From positions 422,616-486,615 of the forward strand of contig JARXAD010000002.1 of NCBI GenBank assembly GCA_029866025.1: a stretch of DNA of 64,000 nt. Direction: 5' to 3'. Positions 41,830-49,411 of the stretch are shown here, piece after piece. Position numbers and translations under genes: made by a program. Under the pieces are notes generated by a model. That model ran no database searches. It had not been told where the DNA came from and saw only the letters and a list, made by a program, of their open reading frames with translations. Source of the stretch: Vampirovibrionales bacterium. Its GTDB lineage: Bacteria; Cyanobacteriota; Vampirovibrionia; Vampirovibrionales; Vampirovibrionaceae. The first letter of the stretch is position 1. Each line of letters opens with the position of its first letter.

Positions 41830-44745
41830 ATGACCACGCCTGCTGCTACCGATACCACCAAAGCCAAAAGCCTCAAAGACACTCTCAACCTGCCTCAAAC
41901 TCAGTTTTCTATGCGGGCTAATGCGGCCCAAAAAGAGCCCGAATGCCAACAGCAGTGGGAAAAGGCCAGCGTGTACGCCCAAGCCCAAGCACGGCGAGCC
42001 CATAGCGACAAAGGCTTTTACACCCTCCACGATGGCCCCCCGTACCTAAGCGCCCCCACCATTCACATTGGCCACGCCCTCAATAAAATTCTCAAAGATT
42101 TTGTGACCCGCTACCAATACCAGCGGGGCTTTGCGTCGCCTTATGTTCCCGGATACGACGGCCACGGCCTGCCCATTGAGAACGCCGTGGTAAAAAGCCT
42201 AAAAGGTGGACGCCACAGCGTTACCCCCGCCGAATTACGCAAGCTGTGCCGAGACTTTGGCGCCAAAAACGAAGCCGGCCAGCGCAGCCAGTTTGAACGC
42301 CTTGGCGTGTGGGGAAACTGGGAGCAACCCTACCGCACCACCGATGCCGCCTTTGAAGCCGAACAAATACGGGTATTTGGCCAGTTGTACGCCAATGGCT
42401 ATGTGTACCGAGGCCTAAAGCCCGTGTACTGGTGCAGCCACTGCGAAACCGCCCTAGCCGACGCCGAAGTAGAGTACGACACCCACACCAGTGACAGTAT
42501 TTATGTGGCTTTCAAAGTTTTAGAGCCTCCTGTTGCGACAAGTTCCGTGGATCAGGACCTAAGAAATGTTCTAAAAACTTGGGATGAGACTTCGTTTGTT
42601 ATTTGGACAACCACCCCATGGACCCTTCCTGCTAATTTGGCGCTTTGTTTCAACTGGGAAATTGATTACGGCATTTATCAAACAACTGCGCATGGGAAAT
42701 TAGTTCTTGCGGTAGATCTGGTTAAAGATTTCTCTGAGAAAACAGGAATCGAGTGCTCTTTATTAAAAACTTTCCGCGCAAAAACTTTAGAATCGGCTGT
42801 AATTAATCACCCATTTCTCGATCGAAAAAGTGCTTTCTTATTTGGCGATCACGTCACCACAGACGCAGGAACCGGCGTGGTGCATACGGCTCCCGGCCAC
42901 GGCATGGACGATTACCTCGTCTGCCTCAATCACGATCATGAACACCCCAATAGCAAACTGGGGATTTTATCGCCCCTTAATAACAAAGGCGTGTTTAACG
43001 ACGACTGCGGCGTGCCCGAACTCGTCGGCATTCACTACAGCAAAGCCAACGACGTAGTCATTGACATCCTCAAACAAAAAAATGCCTTGCTGGGCCACCA
43101 AAAATTTGAGCATAGCTACCCCCATTGCTGGCGCTGTCACAACCCCGTTATTTATCGGGCGACGGATCAATGGTTTGTGAGCATGGACAACAACGCCCTG
43201 CGCAAAGAAGCCATGACCGCCATTGACACCGTGCAATGGATACCCGAACGGGGCAAAACCCGCATTAGCACCATGGTTAGTAATCGTACGGATTGGTGCA
43301 TAAGCCGCCAACGCGTGTGGGGCGTGCCCATTCCCATGTTGTACGATGCCGCCACCGGCGACGTGGTGTTTGATGCCGACGTGATTGCCCATATCGCCAA
43401 CCTCTTTGAGGTTCACACCAGCGATATTTGGTGGGGCTGGAGCACCGATCAACTGCTGGACGGCTTACCCGCAGAGGTAAAAACCCGCATTGGCTTGCCA
43501 GCCCGAACATTGGTTCAAGAAATGGACATTATGGACGTGTGGTTTGATAGCGGCATTACCCACACCGCTGTCGTCAACGCCCGCAAAGAAGAACTGGGCG
43601 GCCTGCCGGTGGCCCTGTATTTAGAAGGCTCGGATCAGCATCGAGGCTGGTTTCAATCCTCGCTACTCACCAGTGTGATGCACAACGGCAAAGCGCCGTA
43701 TCAGCGGGTGCTCACCCACGGTTTTGTGCTGGATGGCAACGGACGCAAAATGAGCAAAAGCGTGGGCAATGTAGTAGACCCCAACAAAATTATGAGCCAA
43801 TACGGCGCCGATGTGCTGCGTCTATGGGTAGCCAGCGTGGATTACACCAACGATGTGCGCATTAGCGACACCATTATTAGCCAGATGGTGGAAGCCTATA
43901 AAAAAATTCGAAACACCCTGCGCTTTCTCATGAGCAACCTGTACGATTTTGACCCCGCCCAGCACAGCGTGGCCACCGACCGACTGGATCTCCTTGACCG
44001 CTACACCCTGCATCGCTTGGCAGAAGTGACTAGCACCCTCACAGAAGCCTTTGACACCTTTGCCTTTCATAAATACGTGCCCACCTTGCAAAACTTTTGC
44101 GTGGTGGATTTATCGCAGCTGTATTTGGACGTCACCAAAGATATTCTCTACACCTACCCCGCCAACCACCCCGAGCGGCGCGCCACACAAACCGTGTTAT
44201 TCACCTTGCTAAAAACACTTGTGCCCATGTTGGTGCCTGTGTTGCCCCACTTGGCGGAAGATATTTGGCAGCATCTGCCAGAACACCAACGCTGGAGTGA
44301 CGCCACCAGTGGTGTTCTTCTCGATGGGCCACAGGCAAAGCCTGTTTTAAATGTTAATGATCAAGAACACTTTAGAGAGTTATTGGAGCTTAAAGAGTCG
44401 GTCAATTCACTACTAGAAGTTTGCCGAAAAGGAGGCCAAATTGGCAGCCCCAGTGAGACCAGTGTTTGGATACAAGCGCTTCACCCTGAAAAGGTTTCTG
44501 AGGTTGAAAAGAGATTAATGAAAAAATTGTTGTTAGTATCCGATCTCGTCTATTCCCAAAATGGTCCGCCTGCAGCCGTTTTAGCCTCTCAAAATGAAGA
44601 ACTCTATGTTCTGCCGGCCGCAGGCACCAAGTGCCCACGGTGCTGGAAACACATCGATTTCGACGCCTCCACGTCGGATTCGCACCCGTGCGAGGCCGTG
44701 GTATCCAAAGCCGATTTGCTGGCCGCTGTGGAGGTCTCCGCCTAA
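41830..44745 (+). CDS. ileS: Isoleucyl-tRNA synthetase
   Basis: A 971-residue class I synthetase. HIGH is at about residues 78-81 and KMSKS near 641, with the editing CP1 domain between. The C-terminal zinc site is incomplete: CPRCW near 935 is followed by DSHPCEAVV instead of a second CxxC. Two segments (about 42510-42850, in CP1, and 44340-44610, near the C terminus) have visibly more A/T-rich codons than the flanks. Length is normal for bacterial IleS. A possible TACAAT -10 box lies around 41782. No T-box leader is seen. Confidence 0.96.
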   Translation: MTTPAATDTTKAKSLKDTLNLPQTQFSMRANAAQKEPECQQQWEKASVYAQAQARRAHSDKGFYTLHDGPPYLSAPTIHIGHALNKILKDFVTRYQYQRGFASPYVPGYDGHGLPIENAVVKSLKGGRHSVTPAELRKLCRDFGAKNEAGQRSQFERLGVWGNWEQPYRTTDAAFEAEQIRVFGQLYANGYVYRGLKPVYWCSHCETALADAEVEYDTHTSDSIYVAFKVLEPPVATSSVDQDLRNVLKTWDETSFVIWTTTPWTLPANLALCFNWEIDYGIYQTTAHGKLVLAVDLVKDFSEKTGIECSLLKTFRAKTLESAVINHPFLDRKSAFLFGDHVTTDAGTGVVHTAPGHGMDDYLVCLNHDHEHPNSKLGILSPLNNKGVFNDDCGVPELVGIHYSKANDVVIDILKQKNALLGHQKFEHSYPHCWRCHNPVIYRATDQWFVSMDNNALRKEAMTAIDTVQWIPERGKTRISTMVSNRTDWCISRQRVWGVPIPMLYDAATGDVVFDADVIAHIANLFEVHTSDIWWGWSTDQLLDGLPAEVKTRIGLPARTLVQEMDIMDVWFDSGITHTAVVNARKEELGGLPVALYLEGSDQHRGWFQSSLLTSVMHNGKAPYQRVLTHGFVLDGNGRKMSKSVGNVVDPNKIMSQYGADVLRLWVASVDYTNDVRISDTIISQMVEAYKKIRNTLRFLMSNLYDFDPAQHSVATDRLDLLDRYTLHRLAEVTSTLTEAFDTFAFHKYVPTLQNFCVVDLSQLYLDVTKDILYTYPANHPERRATQTVLFTLLKTLVPMLVPVLPHLAEDIWQHLPEHQRWSDATSGVLLDGPQAKPVLNVNDQEHFRELLELKESVNSLLEVCRKGGQIGSPSETSVWIQALHPEKVSEVEKRLMKKLLLVSDLVYSQNGPPAAVLASQNEELYVLPAAGTKCPRCWKHIDFDASTSDSHPCEAVVSKADLLAAVEVSA

Positions 44746-44777
44746 TCAGCCAATCTTTATGTGAACTTTTGTTTCTA

Positions 44778-44821
44778 AAAACAACCATCCGCTAGCATCA
44801 AAACCCGTTTGGTTGTTTTAA
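44778..44821 (+). terminator. Terminator downstream of ileS (first hairpin)
   Basis: AAAACAACCA and TGGTTGTTTT form a 10-bp stem ending in T residues, 32 bases after the ileS stop. Confidence 0.65.
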
Positions 44822-44882
44822 TACAGTCACAAGGACATTAACCAACGACCTTGTAACACTCTGGTATCCATCCATACAAAAC

Positions 44883-44909
44883 AGCTCTCTTTAGGCAGAG
44901 AGGTTTTTT
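44883..44909 (+). terminator. Second terminator before the GntR-repeat gene
   Basis: CTCTCT-TTAGGC-AGAGAG followed by GTTTTTTG. A further weak stem ACAAGG/CCTTGT lies at 44830-44855, so three hairpins are stacked between the two genes. Confidence 0.6.
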
Positions 44910-45025
44910 GTATTCGTGTAAATAGCGGATTTCCAAACAGCGTTTATTTCTTCACACTATTATTCTTACACTGGTGGCTTATATAGGCATAAGTACCAGC
45001 CGCAACTAAGGGGAGGACGATAGGC

Positions 45026-46447
45026 ATGAGCCTGTCCCAAAACACCAGCAGCACCCATTCCACCGCATCCGATGCCAATAACAAAAAAGAGGCCATCGGG
45101 GCGAAAACCGTGCATCGCATTACGGCAGAGACCAGTGCTTCAGCGGCCTCCAAGCCTGCCAGCGATAAAGTATCGGGTCGTAAGGCTTCTGCTGATAGCA
45201 CTTCCAAAGCCGCTAAAGCCACTAAGGCGTATGGTAGCAAACCGTCTACTCGCTTGGGTAGTAGCCGCCAGCAAGTGCAAGAGCGCGTGGCCATTAAGCC
45301 TGTTGCTCATGCGGCTACAACCCAGCTGGAATCGCTGCAAACCATTCACAAAGCCGAGTTAAAGCACATTGCCATTGGCCAAATGCCCAAGCTTTCTGCC
45401 GGTATGCTGTCACCAGGCCGTAGCAAAGATGCCATGGTTACCGAGTACCTCATTCGTTTTATCACCACGGGTTTAGCCAACGGTTCTCTAACAGAAAGCC
45501 ACTTGTTACCTCGCAAGCCAGAACTGGCCCAGCTGCTGGGCGTAAGCGTGGGCACGGTGCAAAATGCCATTCGTACCATTGAAGATGCGGGTCATGTGGA
45601 ATCCAAGCAACGCATTGGCACCCTTATCCGCAACGCGGCCAGTGCTACCGAGCACCGTTTGCGCAAGTTAACTTCCAAACGGGATCGCGCCGTGAATGCG
45701 GTGCGTCAGTACTTGGTAGAGCGTCAGTTTCAAGTGGGCGATGCGCTGCCTTCGGCCCGTGATATTGCTGAGGTGGTGGGTTCTGCCGCCAATACCACCC
45801 GCTTGGCCTTAGAATATCTGACCCACGAAGGCATTTTGCACAGCTACGGTACCCGTGGCAATCGTGCCAATTGGGAAATCAAAGCACTTCCCAGTGCTGC
45901 CAAGCTGGCGGAATCGGTGGGCATTCAATCGGACACTCTCATCGATCAAGTGGAGCGCGACCTCAAGCAGCTCATTGCTACGGATTTTGCTGTGGCAACC
46001 AAGTTGCCGTCTCACCTTACCTTGGCCGATCAACTGAAGGTCAGCATTAAAACCGTCCACGATGCCATGCGGCGATTGGGCCAGCAAGGCATTGTGCAAT
46101 CCAAGCGGGGCCGTTACGGTACCTTCGTCAAACGTACACCCGATACGGATTCGTCGGATCTGAGCAGCCTGTTCGTTCCCGTGGGCGAGCAAGAACTTTT
46201 CTACTCCTACGAAAAAGTGGAGCGCGACCTGCAACAGCTCATTCAAAGCCACTACCAGGTGGGCGATCGCTTGCCTGCCATGGGTGAACTGGCCGAGCGC
46301 TTCAACGTCAGCAGCAATACCATCCGCAAAGCCCTCATGAAACTGGGCGATTTGGGCTTGGTCACTTTTGCCCGCGGACGTTTTGGCGGCACCTTTGTCA
46401 GCCAAACCACGGCAGCGCCCACCCGCATTGCCTACGAAGCATCGTAA
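45026..46447 (+). CDS. Protein with four tandem GntR-type winged-helix domains
   Basis: A 473-residue protein. Residues 1-115 are a low-complexity Ser/Ala/Lys/Thr tail. Four GntR-like winged helices follow at about residues 137-202, 219-284, 304-369 and 394-459. Each has a long first helix, a LP-x-x-x-x-LA start of the helix-turn-helix, a recognition helix (VSVGTVQNAIRTIEDAGHV, VSIKTVHDAMRRLGQQGIV, VSSNTIRKALMKLGDLGLV) and a GT-F/L wing. Domain 2 is the most divergent. No effector-binding (UTRA/FCD/aminotransferase) domain is present. GGGGAGG lies 9 bases before ATG. It is probably a multivalent DNA-binding regulator or nucleoid protein. Function unknown. Confidence 0.85.
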   Translation: MSLSQNTSSTHSTASDANNKKEAIGAKTVHRITAETSASAASKPASDKVSGRKASADSTSKAAKATKAYGSKPSTRLGSSRQQVQERVAIKPVAHAATTQLESLQTIHKAELKHIAIGQMPKLSAGMLSPGRSKDAMVTEYLIRFITTGLANGSLTESHLLPRKPELAQLLGVSVGTVQNAIRTIEDAGHVESKQRIGTLIRNAASATEHRLRKLTSKRDRAVNAVRQYLVERQFQVGDALPSARDIAEVVGSAANTTRLALEYLTHEGILHSYGTRGNRANWEIKALPSAAKLAESVGIQSDTLIDQVERDLKQLIATDFAVATKLPSHLTLADQLKVSIKTVHDAMRRLGQQGIVQSKRGRYGTFVKRTPDTDSSDLSSLFVPVGEQELFYSYEKVERDLQQLIQSHYQVGDRLPAMGELAERFNVSSNTIRKALMKLGDLGLVTFARGRFGGTFVSQTTAAPTRIAYEAS

Positions 46448-46822
46448 CCATACAAGACGTTTTAACTAAAGAAACTGGGATAGGAACATAGGCTTGGTCG
46501 CAAGCCAGCAACTGCTTTGACTGTTTGAAGCCATGCTGAGACTTGTCGACAACGCCCCGACGGCTGTACGCCCTCGGGGCTTTTTCTTGCCCACGGAGTG
46601 GGCCTTTATAACTTGGATCTGGCGTTAACCTCTAAAAATTATTGAGATTGTAAAAAAGGGGGATTGGGGGCGAAGCCCCCGCATAAATAGTGAGGGGGCG
46701 GCCTTCTTGTTTATTAGGGCGAACGGCCCCGCACTAAATACCGCCTTGGCGGGTGGTGTTGATCCCTAGAAGGAAACCCTCTATAACAAGAAGGAACCCC
46801 CACGCTTTTGGAGCTTTTTGCC
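46448..46822 (+). other. Structured intergenic region and ispH leader
   Basis: No gene is seen in 375 bases, but hairpins are dense: GGCTTG-GTCG-CAAGCC (46491-46506), the terminator at 46553, GCCCAC-GGA-GTGGGC (46589-46603), GGGGGC-GAA-GCCCCC (46666-46680) and CCGCC-TT-GGCGG near 46743. The first half could be the 3' region of the regulator mRNA or a small RNA; the second half would be the 5' leader of ispH. Confidence 0.4.
46553..46586 (+). terminator. Terminator after the GntR-repeat gene
   Basis: GCCCCGA and TCGGGGC arms around a 13-base loop, followed by TTTTTC; a second hairpin with CTTTAT follows at 46589. Confidence 0.75.
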
Positions 46823-47755
46823 ATGACGACACCGACTGAGAGCACGACACCCACCGCTGTCATCCCTAAAAAAACGGTGGTATTGGCCGAACACCATGGC
46901 TTTTGCCACGGCGTGAAGAAAGCGGTGGATAAAACCTTAGCCGCCAACCAGCCCAATAAAATAGATAGTCAAAATCCCGACGGCAAACCCGTATACGTAC
47001 TGGGACAGCTTATTCACAACCAGCAAATGATTGGCAAACTGGACGACGAAGGCATTACCACGGTGCAATCGTTGGACGAGGTTCCGGCTGGCAGCCGAGT
47101 CGTCATCCGCACCCACGGGGCCGCCCCCGAGCTGCTGGAAGCCGCCACCGCCAAAGGCATTGAGGTGACGGACGCCACGTGCCCCGATGTGCTGCTGGTG
47201 CAAAACAAAGCCATTGAACTGGCCAAAGAAGGCTACACCGTGGTGATTGCCGGTAAAGATGATCATCCCGAAGTGGTGGGCATTAAAGCCCACGCGGCGC
47301 GCATTCCCAACGCCCACATTGTGGCCATCAATCGGGTGGCGGATATTGGCGATAAGCTGGCGGGCATTCCCAAGCGGCGCATTGGCTTGGTGTCGCAAAC
47401 CACCCAGCTGGAAGATTCCTTTTTTGACATGGTGAAAGCCATTAGCATGGTGGCCAAAGAGCTAAAGGTGTTTAACACCATTTGTCCCGCCACCTATTAT
47501 CGCCAAAATGCGGCGGAAACCTTGGCCCAGCAGGTGGAGTTTGTGGTGGTGGTGGGCGGTAAAAACAGCAGCAACACCACCCACTTGGCGGAAGTATGCG
47601 CCGAGCAAGGCACCCCGACGGTGCACGTGGAAACCTTTGACGAGCTAAAAGGCAACGCCCAGTTGCTGGCGGCTACCACGGTGGGCGTAACCGCCGGTGC
47701 CAGCACCCCCCAGTGGGTGGTGGATGAGGTGGTGGCCTTTATTGAGGGGCTGTAG
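46823..47755 (+). CDS. ispH: 4-hydroxy-3-methylbut-2-enyl diphosphate reductase
   Basis: A 310-residue iron-sulfur enzyme making IPP and DMAPP in the last step of the MEP isoprenoid pathway. The three cluster Cys are in HGFCHGVKKAVD, ATCPDVLLVQ and NTICPATYYRQ. The catalytic region has THGA, with DHPEVVG and SQTTQ, and GGKNSSNTTHL binds substrate. ATG 46823 has GGAG 10 bases upstream. The last 17 bases overlap a convergent AT-rich orphan gene. Confidence 0.95.
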   Translation: MTTPTESTTPTAVIPKKTVVLAEHHGFCHGVKKAVDKTLAANQPNKIDSQNPDGKPVYVLGQLIHNQQMIGKLDDEGITTVQSLDEVPAGSRVVIRTHGAAPELLEAATAKGIEVTDATCPDVLLVQNKAIELAKEGYTVVIAGKDDHPEVVGIKAHAARIPNAHIVAINRVADIGDKLAGIPKRRIGLVSQTTQLEDSFFDMVKAISMVAKELKVFNTICPATYYRQNAAETLAQQVEFVVVVGGKNSSNTTHLAEVCAEQGTPTVHVETFDELKGNAQLLAATTVGVTAGASTPQWVVDEVVAFIEGL

Positions 47756-48659
47756 CCTTAGCCGGTGAGTGAACGGTACGAATGGTTTCAAGCCCTGCCT
47801 TTAATATAAGCAGCAAATTTTCAATATCATTTGGGATGGTAGGATAAAGAGGTGTGGTTTTGCTTTCTGGCGGTTGAATAAAGACAGGGTGGAATGTCCC
47901 GATAGATTCTAACTCTTTGTACAGTGTGCTTACCTGTTCATTACAATTATCATAAATAGAATGAAGTGTTTTCATCTGCTTGTCCCATTCATTGATGTGC
48001 ACATCTACCGATAAAGTAGCTCTAAATTTACGGCTATCCTCATTTCTTTTCAGCTGAATGCGCTGAACTTTTTCTTCTGTGGAGCGATATTGAACATTTT
48101 CAATATCAGTTTGAATACTGGGCGGCACTGTAAGTGGAATGCGGTGGGCACCCGGGTCTCGACGTGATTTTATTTGTTTATCCCATGGCTTTAAACGTTC
48201 AATTGCTTTATAAAGAGCGGTACCATTTAAAAAATATGGCGTTACTTCAAGAGTAGCTTTCCGATATGCAAATAAGTTAACGCTCTGAGTGCTAAGTTCT
48301 CTTACAGCATTGGGATCTAATGCTTGGTGAACGATGGCCCAGCAAAAATTATCTAAAGCACCTTTTAAATGTAAGTAGATTGTATTGAGATGGATATTTA
48401 GGTTTTCTACTTCATTTAATGATAACGGCTTACTTCTTTCGACGGGTATATTTTGAATAATCCAAGAATAAGCTTTTTGAATAATCATTAATCGTCTCAT
48501 TAAGCCGAACTGAAAATATTGAAAAGCTAGTGGTGTAAGTGCTGTTGACTCTATGAATATCCCCATTTCAAATACAGAAAAATAGCTTAATTGCTCTCCT
48601 ATCTCGTAGGCTTTATGTTGTTCTTTTAACCTTTTTTGAAATTGATTCGGCTTAGTCAT
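47739..48659 (-). CDS. AT-rich orphan protein, possibly HEPN-like
   Basis: A 306-residue mostly helical soluble protein. The central part (HLNTIYLHLKGALDNFCWA, then RRDPGAHRIPLTVPP) resembles helical HEPN-like proteins of unknown function with a conserved R-D-x-x-A-H-R-I-P-L segment; this link is tentative. Codon use is strongly A/T-biased compared with both neighbours, suggesting recent gain. AAAGG 7 bases before ATG 48659 supports the start. It overlaps ispH by 17 bases at the 3' end. Confidence 0.7.
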   Translation of the reverse strand: MTKPNQFQKRLKEQHKAYEIGEQLSYFSVFEMGIFIESTALTPLAFQYFQFGLMRRLMIIQKAYSWIIQNIPVERSKPLSLNEVENLNIHLNTIYLHLKGALDNFCWAIVHQALDPNAVRELSTQSVNLFAYRKATLEVTPYFLNGTALYKAIERLKPWDKQIKSRRDPGAHRIPLTVPPSIQTDIENVQYRSTEEKVQRIQLKRNEDSRKFRATLSVDVHINEWDKQMKTLHSIYDNCNEQVSTLYKELESIGTFHPVFIQPPESKTTPLYPTIPNDIENLLLILKAGLETIRTVHSPAKATAPQ

Positions 48660-48695
48660 CAAACAACCTTTTGCTTGAGTGTATTGGATGGTTGC

Positions 48696-49226
48696 CTAGC
48701 GCACTCTGCGGGGGCAATCGGGTTTTTGGCTATCCACCCACGACGTGTTGGGCGCAGGGCGGTACACAATGTTGTAGTCTTTGCCCGTCCACTTCCATAA
48801 TTTTAGGCCGTTCAGGTACACGTCTCGGTACCCACGGGTATGCACCGTACCCAGCGACAACTCCGAAGCAATCCAGCTAGCAATGGGGCGCCACGTTCTG
48901 TTGGGACCTTTGGTGAGTATCTCCATTCGGCAGCCATGGGCGCCGCAATACGTAGAGTTATGGGCAATATAGATAATTTCGGGTGAGGCATCCTTGTTTA
49001 AATCCACGTAAGCCACGTCTAAGTCGTTGGGCTGTAAATCGGCACTCAACTCGGGGTCGGTTTGATGCATGTAATCCCATACCGCTTGGTTGGCCCAAAT
49101 GCCGTTGGGGGTATTCCACTGTAAGGGGGTGCCGCAGACGGGAGCGCTATGGGCATTGGGGGCCATGCCTAGGGCCACGAACCCACTGATAACCATTGCA
49201 AAACCAATCCCTACCCAACCACGCAT
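48696..49226 (-). CDS. Exported protein of unknown function
   Basis: A 176-residue protein with a signal peptide (about residues 1-28, ending AHSA). The mature part contains four or more Cys and the sequence DVAYVDLNKDASPEIIYIAH, resembling the DxNxDG-like loops of FG-GAP/integrin-type repeats, then YCGAHGCRMEIL. Disulfides between Cys pairs are likely. GAGGAGA 6 bases before ATG 49226 decides the start. It is divergent from mutS. Family not identified. Confidence 0.72.
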   Translation of the reverse strand: MRGWVGIGFAMVISGFVALGMAPNAHSAPVCGTPLQWNTPNGIWANQAVWDYMHQTDPELSADLQPNDLDVAYVDLNKDASPEIIYIAHNSTYCGAHGCRMEILTKGPNRTWRPIASWIASELSLGTVHTRGYRDVYLNGLKLWKWTGKDYNIVYRPAPNTSWVDSQKPDCPRRVR

Positions 49227-49411
49227 GTTGTGTCTCCTCTTCACAAACATAACGCTATCGTAGCATTAACTCCATTACCGAAAAATGCTCCCGTCACGCA
49301 AGGTTTTAGGGACGGGCACTAGGCCAGGCATAGCCTTCTAGGAGTCGTCCAATAACCCTGCTACAATAGAGCCCATAGGGTTATGGTGAACTACTCGCCG
49401 TGGAAGAATCA

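Noticed and set aside
42967..43452. A 161-codon minus-strand open frame
   Set aside because: Antisense to the ileS catalytic region; no domain and no ribosome site.
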